Source: Nitrospirota bacterium
GTDB taxonomy: Bacteria; Nitrospirota; JAOUDF01
Reading direction: 5' to 3'
Assembly (NCBI GenBank): GCA_029859385.1
Contig: JAOUDF010000065.1
Span: 1 to 11,110 of the forward strand
DNA length: 11,110 nt
The translations under genes and the position numbers were made by a program. The notes beneath the pieces are model-generated. The model ran no database searches. It was not told the origin of the DNA and worked only from the letters and a program-made list of their open reading frames with translations. Shown in pieces: positions 6,034 through 11,110 of the stretch (position 1 is its first letter; each line of letters opens with the position of its first letter).

Positions 6034-6807
6034 TTAGTGCAGTTCAAGGAGCAGGGTCTTTCTTGCCGGGCTCATGGCGCCCTGCTCCAAAAGTTTCCGT
6101 TCGTAGTACGGCAACCGGCCGGTCTCCTTAAGGCATATGCCTATGAGGATTTCAGCCAGGTCTGATATCTCCTTTAAATAAAAAAATCTTCCACCCGTCT
6201 GCTGGCTCATCCAGCGGAAGTTCCCTTCCGTTTCCGAGATATTGTTGCAGAGGATCGAGTAGATTTTAGTACCTTTCTTTTTGAGAGCCTCCACTTCAAC
6301 AGTGTATTCTCTCTGTTTCGGGCAGGCCCTGAAGCTATCGATTACACCATGGGGTGGTTTGTCTCCAATGACGACGACGGCCCTGGGTGAGGTATTGTTC
6401 CAGGCCAGGTTAACGGCTTCGTGCAGGGCGCATTCCACTGCCTCGGGACCCGTGCCGCCCTCCCCGATATACAGGTCCGGCGACTGGACGAACCGGGTAA
6501 TCTTCTGCCGGTCCGAAACGAGCGGCAGAACCTTGGTGAGGTAGAACTCGTCCTCGCCTTCATCGCCGTGGTCCTTATACGCGACAAACCCCATCCTCAC
6601 CTTTGGCGAGGCGTTGAAAACCTCGTCGATTACCCGGACGATATTGCGCTGCACTTCGTGGATATAGGGCTCCATGCTGCCGGTGGTGTCGAGCAGGAAC
6701 ACCACGTCGAGCGATGATACGGCCGAGAGCATCCCGTTATTGAGAGATCGCTCCTTTTCTCCGATTTTCTCCAGGAGCTTTTTCTTCTTCTCGTCGACAT
6801 TATTCAT
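6034..6807 (-). CDS. von Willebrand factor type A domain protein, first gene of the minus-strand operon
   Basis: The 257-aa product begins with a Lys-rich coil (EKKKKLLEKIGEKERS) and then a VWA domain from about 33 to 225. The metal-ion-dependent adhesion site looks complete: DTTGS at 40-44 (Asp-x-Thr-x-Ser), Thr119 in EGGTGPEA, and Asp149 in VVVIGDKPPH. The start of the domain reads LDVVFLLDTTGSMEPYI. No signal peptide or TM helix is visible, so it is probably cytoplasmic. VWA domains mediate metal-dependent protein-protein contact and often work in assembly complexes. The ATG at 6807 has only a weak Shine-Dalgarno. The gene starts beside the AT-rich divergent promoter region and leads the operon that contains mamK, mamP, mamM and mamQ. 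A magnetosome role is inferred from this position. Confidence 0.85.
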   Translation of the reverse strand: MNNVDEKKKKLLEKIGEKERSLNNGMLSAVSSLDVVFLLDTTGSMEPYIHEVQRNIVRVIDEVFNASPKVRMGFVAYKDHGDEGEDEFYLTKVLPLVSDRQKITRFVQSPDLYIGEGGTGPEAVECALHEAVNLAWNNTSPRAVVVIGDKPPHGVIDSFRACPKQREYTVEVEALKKKGTKIYSILCNNISETEGNFRWMSQQTGGRFFYLKEISDLAEILIGICLKETGRLPYYERKLLEQGAMSPARKTLLLELH

Positions 6808-6922
6808 GGTAGTTTTGGCTGTAAAATTTGCGTACTAAACAGCGCTTTGTCAGTGTTATGTGGGGTAATAAATTTATGATCAATTAATACGAAATTTTAA
6901 CGTTAATCAGCTTAGAAGGATG

Positions 6923-6951
6923 AATCTAATGATTTTATGGCAGAAAGTCAA
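6923..6951 (-). promoter_or_regulatory. Likely sigma70 promoter of the magnetosome operon
   Basis: On the minus strand, TTGACT (6951-6946) is separated by 17 bases from TAGATT (6928-6923). This gives 5/6 and 4/6 matches to the sigma70 consensus. Transcription would begin near 6916 and leave a leader of about 110 bases before the VWA start at 6807. The surrounding 6808-7090 stretch is clearly more AT-rich than the flanking genes. It is the only divergent gap in the window, so promoters for both directions are expected here. Confidence 0.5.
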
Positions 6952-6998
6952 TAGAGTTCTTGTTTAAGAATAATTAACTTGAAATACTGTGAAATTTG

Positions 6999-7028
6999 TT
7001 GTGAATGGTAAAATCGTTTTGATACAAT
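6999..7028 (+). promoter_or_regulatory. Likely sigma70 promoter of the coiled-coil MshEN-like gene
   Basis: TTGTGA (6999-7004) and TACAAT (7023-7028) are separated by 18 bases, giving 4/6 and 5/6 matches to consensus. Transcription would begin near 7035, about 55 bases before the ATG at 7091. Because the promoter lies downstream of the in-frame GTG at 6989, it supports the shorter reading of the gene. The gap between 6808 and 7090 holds this promoter, the opposing one, and nothing else I can identify. Confidence 0.45.
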
Positions 7029-7090
7029 GCGCCCGGAAAATCGTCTTATGCTATCGGTCAATTGGCAGGTTGGCAGGGATAAGGAGCACT

Positions 7091-9265
7091 ATGGAACGTG
7101 TCAATGACTCACCTTTTGAACCACCGGCTGTCATGAGGCTTGGCGATATCCTTGTTGACCAGGGTTTCGTGGATCGCGCGGTGGTGGAAGGCGCCGCCGC
7201 CGTTCAACGGCGAGGTGTTGCCCAACGGATAGGGGAGCTCCTCGTGGACCGAGGGCATATCACGGCGTGGCAGTTGGAGCGTGCTCTCCGTATTCAGGCA
7301 GGAGAATCGAACTCGCCTGCTTCGAAAACGCTTTCGAAGCCAGCGTCCGCTGTAACAGTTTCCTCTGAGCATAAAGAGCCGAAGCCAGCCGGACATGCAG
7401 GTCATGTTACCAGGCTTGAGGAACGACTGGCTGTAGTGGAGAATGCCGGGGCAAGGCCTGTCATGCGGGAAAATAAGCTTTTGCCCGCAAAGACCGTGTT
7501 GCATCAGGATGCAAAGGCGCCAAAGCGGTTGGGCGACATTCTTGTGGAGCTGGGGGTGGTGGCCCGTGAGATTGTGGAGAAAACGGCGATACGGCAGGAG
7601 ACTGAAAAAAACATTCGTCTGGGCCAATTGCTGTTGAATATAGGCGCCATTACTGAGAGTCATCTTGCTCGTGCAATTGCCCGCAGGCACGGACTGCCTT
7701 TCGCCAGGTTGGGACGCTTGCTTAAGGCTCCGGAATCATTTGCCGACGCTATTTTATCCGGTGAGTTGATTGCACGTCGACGGGCGATACCCGTTGAAAA
7801 GGACGCAGGACGCCTGCTCGTGGTCATTGAAGATCCCACCGATTACGAATGCCTGAACGAATTAAGTAATGCCGCGGGATGTCCCATAGATGCCATAGTC
7901 TCAACGCCGACCGAAATATATTATGTCTTGAAAAATTATTCCGCGCAGGAGGCAAGGCGCGCTGCCGAGCGAGCGGCGACACGGGAAAAAGAGGCGGCCC
8001 AGAGGGCGGCACTGGATGAGGCCTCTCGGGAGAGGCATAGGGTGGCCGAGAGGGAGGCTGAGGAAGCCCATATTGCTGCCAAAAAGGCGGATATAGAGGA
8101 AAGGCTAGCTGCCCAGAAACTGGCGACCGAAAGGGCTGAGGAAGAAAAAGAGACACTGGAGGGGCGCTTTGCCCAGGAAAAAATTGCCATCGAAGAGCGT
8201 TTTGCCGTCGAACGAAAGGCTCTTGAAGCAGCGCTTTCCGAAGCGGCAAACGCCGCGGAGCTTTCATCCCGTGAAAAAGAGCGTCTGGAGCGGTTGTTTG
8301 CCGAGAGCCGCGAGGTTCTTGAAAGGCAACTGGCTGAAGAAAAGGAAGCCCTTGTACAGCGCCTTAAAGCGGAGCAAGACACAGCTGAGAGAATGGTTGC
8401 CGAGAGGGTGTCTGCGGAGAAAGCAGCTCTGGAAGCACGATTTGCCCTTCAGGCCGGTAATGTAGAAGAGAAGCTCATTTCGGAACGCCGCCAACTGGAG
8501 GAACGGTTGGAGGCAGAGCGCGCCATGACCTTGCGGGCTCAGTCGGAGAAGGCTGAAGTCGAAAAGAAACTGTTGCAGGCATTTAATGAAATAAGGTTCT
8601 CACAGGTCAGGGAAGCGGCGCCAAAAGAGGCAGCGGCAAAGGCCAGGCCCATGGAATGGTGGGTGGGGGGGATTGCCTTGGCGTCAGTTTTTGCGCTTGC
8701 CCTCGCCCTGAGTTTTTATCTGTCTGCCAAAGTAGTACCTTCCAATGCAGTGGTTGTGCGGGTGGCACTGCCTCAGGCGGCGGGGGCTCCCCCTGTGGAA
8801 AAAGCAGGACCGAATACCGATTTGCGAAAGACAAAGGCTGAATCTCCGGCGGCAGTGGAACAGTCAAAGGGTGGAAAGGCCATAAAGGTTCATAAGGAGG
8901 AACGGTCTGCCGAACGTAATGTCGGTTTTGCTTCCGTTGAGGACAAGGCAGAAGCCATCAAATCGCTGGAATCAAGAATGCAAACAGGTCAAATCGTCCT
9001 TGACCGCCTTGAGACTAACCTCAACGCCCTCATGAAGCGGCTTGAAACCGCCGAAAAAGAACTCGCTGCGCACGGCATTGCCGTGGGTGAAGGGCAGGGA
9101 GGACAGGCGGCCACTCCGGGCGTTGACACAGTCAACAATGACATTGCCCGCTATAACAAGCTTCTTGCCGATGCGAAGCGAGCGGCTGCTGAACATGAAA
9201 GCATGCTGCGACAAAATCGTGAGCTTGCCGAGCGACACCGCAGGCTGGTCGGAGCAGCGAAGTAA
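7091..9265 (+). CDS. Membrane protein with tandem MshEN-like domains, long coiled coil, one TM helix
   Basis: The 724-aa product starts at the ATG at 7091, which has AAGGAG four bases upstream; an in-frame GTG at 6989 has no such site. Two segments resemble the type II secretion ATPase N-terminal (MshEN) domain: about 15-70 (MRLGDILVDQGFV ... RIGELLVDRGHI) and about 145-282 (RLGDILVELGVV, RLGQLLLNIGAI, RHGLPFARL, LLVVIEDPTD). There is no Walker A or B, so no ATPase domain. A highly charged coiled coil runs from about 285 to 505 with repeated EER/EKE units. A TM helix follows at about 524-547 (GGIALASVFALALALSFYL), then an Ala/Pro-rich stretch and a second coiled coil at about 615-720. The N-terminus is probably cytoplasmic and the C-terminus periplasmic. 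It is transcribed divergently from the mam operon. A scaffold linking cytoplasmic machinery to the envelope is inferred. I cannot assign a Mad name with confidence. Confidence 0.85.
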   Translation: MERVNDSPFEPPAVMRLGDILVDQGFVDRAVVEGAAAVQRRGVAQRIGELLVDRGHITAWQLERALRIQAGESNSPASKTLSKPASAVTVSSEHKEPKPAGHAGHVTRLEERLAVVENAGARPVMRENKLLPAKTVLHQDAKAPKRLGDILVELGVVAREIVEKTAIRQETEKNIRLGQLLLNIGAITESHLARAIARRHGLPFARLGRLLKAPESFADAILSGELIARRRAIPVEKDAGRLLVVIEDPTDYECLNELSNAAGCPIDAIVSTPTEIYYVLKNYSAQEARRAAERAATREKEAAQRAALDEASRERHRVAEREAEEAHIAAKKADIEERLAAQKLATERAEEEKETLEGRFAQEKIAIEERFAVERKALEAALSEAANAAELSSREKERLERLFAESREVLERQLAEEKEALVQRLKAEQDTAERMVAERVSAEKAALEARFALQAGNVEEKLISERRQLEERLEAERAMTLRAQSEKAEVEKKLLQAFNEIRFSQVREAAPKEAAAKARPMEWWVGGIALASVFALALALSFYLSAKVVPSNAVVVRVALPQAAGAPPVEKAGPNTDLRKTKAESPAAVEQSKGGKAIKVHKEERSAERNVGFASVEDKAEAIKSLESRMQTGQIVLDRLETNLNALMKRLETAEKELAAHGIAVGEGQGGQAATPGVDTVNNDIARYNKLLADAKRAAAEHESMLRQNRELAERHRRLVGAAK

Positions 9266-9402
9266 AAAGAGGTCCCGTCTATATCAGAAGTAGAGATGGT
9301 AAGAATTGAGTCGTTTATTTTCCTCTCAGAGCGACCGCGGAAATTCATGGTAATTTGCGTGCCGTATTCACCATAAAGTAATTCCTCCAAGGAGAAGCAT
9401 CC

Positions 9403-10290
9403 GTGCGACTTAAGCCCCTGAATATGGATGAGATCAAGGTGTTTGTCGGAGAATTCGGCAACCTGCTGGAGAGTTATGCCGGAATCCCGCGCGATCGAAG
9501 GAGAATATTTCGAGTAGATCATCTCGACTGGCGTGACGTAGTGCTGATCCGGGTTGAACTTAAGGGCGAGATTGAGGGATTGGTCTTTATCGGTCTTGAT
9601 GATATCTCGGCATGCATTGCCGCGGAACATATTCACAAGACCCAGACTGGCGAAGATAAGGCCTTTGAGCGGGTAAATGAAAAGGTAAGAGTCCTTATCA
9701 TGGGGTTGGCCAAAGAGTATTTTTCCAGCCTGGCGAAACACCTTTCTGAAAAGGTTGGCAGAATATGTACCGTTTCAGAACCCGAGTTCTGTGAACTCAG
9801 TGAAACGAAATTTATCAGGAAGTATCAAATGGTACCCTTTACCGTGCGCAATATGTCGCAAGTCCGGTTGTTCGTTAACCTGCAGGCTCAAAAGAAGATT
9901 GATTTAAACCTCGAACAGAAAAAATGGCGAGTGGTTATTGTTGATAATTCCCTTACTGCGCGAGATACACTGGAAAAGATTCTTGAGGATAACCATTACC
10001 ACGTAGTTGGAGAATTCGACAACGGGATTGAGTCCCTTCCCCGAATAAAGGAACTGAATCCTCATCTGGTTATCTTCAGCCTGGATATCCCCGGTGTCGA
10101 TAGCATGCAGGTCATGTACAACATTAAAGCAGTATGCCCTGATGCCAAGGTCATTATCATGACGGGGACAGCCGACAAGGAAGCCATCGTTGAGTGCATC
10201 AAGCAGGGCGCTTCCACCTGCATCCTCAAGCCTTTTGAACCCCCCAAAGTAGTTGAAGTAGTCACTAAAACCCTCTATCTCAATGAGTAA
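9403..10290 (+). CDS. CheX-like / receiver-domain protein with degenerate phosphorylation site
   Basis: The 295-aa product starts at GTG 9403, with AAGGAG eight bases upstream. The first 170 residues have a CheX/CheC-like pattern (VVLIRVELKGEIEGLVFIGLD, then a long helix near 88-115, then a strand-rich end), but the typical catalytic E/N residues are not evident. Residues about 176-295 form a response-regulator receiver: VVIVDNS, LVIFSLDIPGVD, VIIMTGT and CILKPFEPP. Thr254 and Lys276 are conserved, but the acidic pair is D181-N182, and the phosphoacceptor position (four residues before Pro230) is Ser226 rather than Asp. No DNA-binding domain is present. It is probably a phosphorylation-independent signalling or adaptor protein. 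It follows the coiled-coil gene by 137 bases, a gap in which I see no terminator, so co-transcription is likely. A link to magnetotaxis signalling is inference. Confidence 0.82.
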   Translation: MRLKPLNMDEIKVFVGEFGNLLESYAGIPRDRRRIFRVDHLDWRDVVLIRVELKGEIEGLVFIGLDDISACIAAEHIHKTQTGEDKAFERVNEKVRVLIMGLAKEYFSSLAKHLSEKVGRICTVSEPEFCELSETKFIRKYQMVPFTVRNMSQVRLFVNLQAQKKIDLNLEQKKWRVVIVDNSLTARDTLEKILEDNHYHVVGEFDNGIESLPRIKELNPHLVIFSLDIPGVDSMQVMYNIKAVCPDAKVIIMTGTADKEAIVECIKQGASTCILKPFEPPKVVEVVTKTLYLNE

Positions 10291-10336
10291 GCCTGAATCC
10301 TTTGCCGGTTGTGCCTGGTTTGTCCGGAGAATTTCG

Positions 10337-10366
10337 CTGGCAGTATCGGCTCGACTTATCTATAAT
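10337..10366 (+). promoter_or_regulatory. Possible sigma70 promoter before the 79-aa gene
   Basis: A perfect TATAAT at 10361-10366 is preceded, with an 18-base spacer, by CTGGCA at 10337-10342 (4/6 match to TTGACA). Predicted transcription start is near 10373, about 30 bases upstream of the ATG. This would let the small gene be expressed apart from the receiver gene that ends at 10290. Confidence 0.45.
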
Positions 10367-10403
10367 CAAGCTTGGCTTCAGGATATGGCGGGTGGAGGAA
10401 ATG

Positions 10404-10643
10404 ATGGAAAAGGTTGAGATTTTCGTAGATAACATGGATATCGTGCATATCGGTCATTGCGATACCATGGTGAGGGCCGGTACGTGTGAAGGGTGCTCGC
10501 TGCTTGATGGCGTGGAGCAGGAGGACGGCCACAAGTCGCTGTGCGTCATCCTTCCCCCGGGAAGCGAATGCGTCGGGACGGTCAACACGGAGGATTTTCA
10601 GGGGGAAGTCTATCTGGCCCCCAACTATAGCGGATGCCAGTAA
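10404..10643 (+). CDS. 79-aa Cys-rich small protein, unknown function
   Basis: Two adjacent ATGs lie at 10401 and 10404. GGAGG at 10394-10398 gives a five-base spacing to the second, which is chosen; an upstream in-frame ATG at 10302 lacks a ribosome site and lies before the likely promoter. The product has six cysteines (19, 28, 31, 47, 56, 78), including a CEGC pair, and no TM helix or signal peptide. Its pattern of short strands (VEIFVDNMDIVHIG, KSLCVILPPGSE, GEVYLAPNYSG) suggests a small beta domain that may bind metal or form disulfides. I do not recognise a family. The TAA at 10641 is followed at once by a strong terminator. Confidence 0.68.
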   Translation: MEKVEIFVDNMDIVHIGHCDTMVRAGTCEGCSLLDGVEQEDGHKSLCVILPPGSECVGTVNTEDFQGEVYLAPNYSGCQ

Positions 10644-10653
10644 CATCAGCTTG

Positions 10654-10690
10654 AACAAAAAAGCCCCTCTTTCGGAGGGGCTTTTTTGTT
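10654..10690. terminator. Bidirectional rho-independent terminator
   Basis: Bases 10654-10669 and 10675-10690 form a perfect 16-bp inverted repeat around a 5-base TTTCG loop. The core is GCCCCTC/GAGGGGC, flanked by A6 on the left and T6 on the right. It therefore ends in a U-tract on either strand. It separates the plus-strand 79-aa gene (stop at 10643) from the convergent minus-strand His-tail gene (stop at 10689-10691), serving both. Confidence 0.95.
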
Positions 10691-11110
10691 AGTGATGACC
10701 GCCACAATTGTGATCGTGATCATGGTCATGGTCATGGCCCTGATCGATACTGGGGCCATTATACTGCTTTGTAACCGGGTCATAATGAGCCAGGGCGTTG
10801 TCCCTGCACTCATCGGAACAGACGGGAACAGGGAACGGGATCTCGGCCCAGTGCGTCCACGACCACTCGGGATGGTTGATGTCTTTCTGACATATTGCGC
10901 AGAATGCAATGTAGTGGGGTTCGTACACCCCGCATTTGGCAGGCATCCGACGCGGGTCCCAGTCCGCCGTATCGCCGACCAGGTCGGCAAACCGTTCGTA
11001 TGCTACCGAAATTTTAAGTTTGGGATGTTCGCAGTCCCATGTCAGGCTTTCAAAACCCATGCTCGGGTCTCCCTCGCCTACGCCAAACAGGCAGTTCCAA
11101 CACGCCTTCA
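10689..11110 (-). CDS. Cys-rich protein with His/Asp-repeat tail, putative metal binding (5-prime end may lie outside)
   Basis: From the ATG at 11060 the product is 123 aa. Cysteines include C54/C57 (CAIC) and C81/C85 (CSDEC), resembling zinc-ribbon pairs. The C-terminus from about 109 alternates His and Asp (GHDHDHDHDHNCGGHH), a likely Ni/Zn/Co/Fe-binding tail as in metallochaperones and metal-storage proteins. The reading frame stays open upstream of the ATG to the window edge and encodes a further CWNC pair. That would complement the later Cys pairs, so the true start may lie beyond 11110. The ATG at 11060 does have GAGGGAG about eight bases upstream, so it remains a possible start. The gene converges on the shared terminator. 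I do not recognise a named family. No direct link to magnetosomes is shown beyond adjacency and the metal-binding character. Confidence 0.72.
   Translation of the reverse strand, partial: KACWNCLFGVGEGDPSMGFESLTWDCEHPKLKISVAYERFADLVGDTADWDPRRMPAKCGVYEPHYIAFCAICQKDINHPEWSWTHWAEIPFPVPVCSDECRDNALAHYDPVTKQYNGPSIDQGHDHDHDHDHNCGGHH

Noticed and set aside
6989..7090. N-terminal extension of the coiled-coil gene from GTG at 6989
   Set aside because: The extension lacks a ribosome site, overlaps the likely promoter and carries no domain; the ATG at 7091 has AAGGAG.
7109..8494. Several minus-strand open frames within the large coiled-coil gene
   Set aside because: They are compositional shadows of a Glu/Ala/Arg-rich coding sequence, with Ser/Arg/Pro-rich translations and no ribosome sites.
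10302..10400. Upstream ATG at 10302 for the small Cys-rich gene
   Set aside because: The likely promoter (10337-10366) and ribosome site (10394-10398) lie downstream of it.

Overview
The window is part of a magnetosome gene cluster, the genes that build the membrane-bound magnetic crystals of magnetotactic bacteria. The diagnostic set, all on the minus strand, is MamK (actin-like filament), a MamL-like LapA-fold protein, MamP (PDZ plus two magnetochrome CxxCH motifs), MamM (cation diffusion facilitator) and the N-terminal part of MamQ (LemA family). These are interleaved with genes that are not among the classical Alphaproteobacterial mam genes. This mixture, moderate-to-high GC content and the mamP-mamM-(x)-mamQ order fit a deep-branching magnetotactic lineage such as Desulfobacterota or Nitrospirota. 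The phylum cannot be fixed from the sequence alone.

Minus-strand operon, in transcription order from 6807 down to the left edge: a von Willebrand factor A protein; a 186-aa coiled-coil protein; an intergenic stretch with five tandem copies of a 10-bp repeat; an 85-aa Gly/Ala-rich double-hydrophobic protein; mamK; a mamL-like gene; a 113-aa helical protein; a 50-aa single-TM protein (too small for routine ORF calling); mamP; mamM; an EcsC-like protein; and mamQ, cut by the window edge. Spacing is tight, several starts overlap the previous stop, and no internal terminator is visible, so one long transcript is likely. It probably starts at a sigma70-type promoter near 6923-6951.

Plus strand, from 7091: a 724-aa membrane protein with two MshEN (type II secretion E, N-terminal) like segments, a long coiled coil, one TM helix and a second coiled coil; a 295-aa CheX-like/receiver protein whose phosphoacceptor Asp is replaced by Ser; and a 79-aa Cys-rich protein with its own likely promoter. 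A perfect 16-bp-stem bidirectional terminator follows. Converging on it from the right is a minus-strand gene for a Cys-rich protein with a His/Asp-repeat tail.

How they may work together: MamQ and MamL act in membrane or invagination steps, MamM in iron transport, MamP in iron redox control, and MamK in chain alignment. The uncharacterised helical, Gly-rich, VWA and EcsC-like proteins, and perhaps the divergently transcribed coiled-coil and receiver proteins, are candidates for lineage-specific magnetosome assembly, positioning or magnetotaxis functions. Their roles are inferred from gene neighbourhood only.
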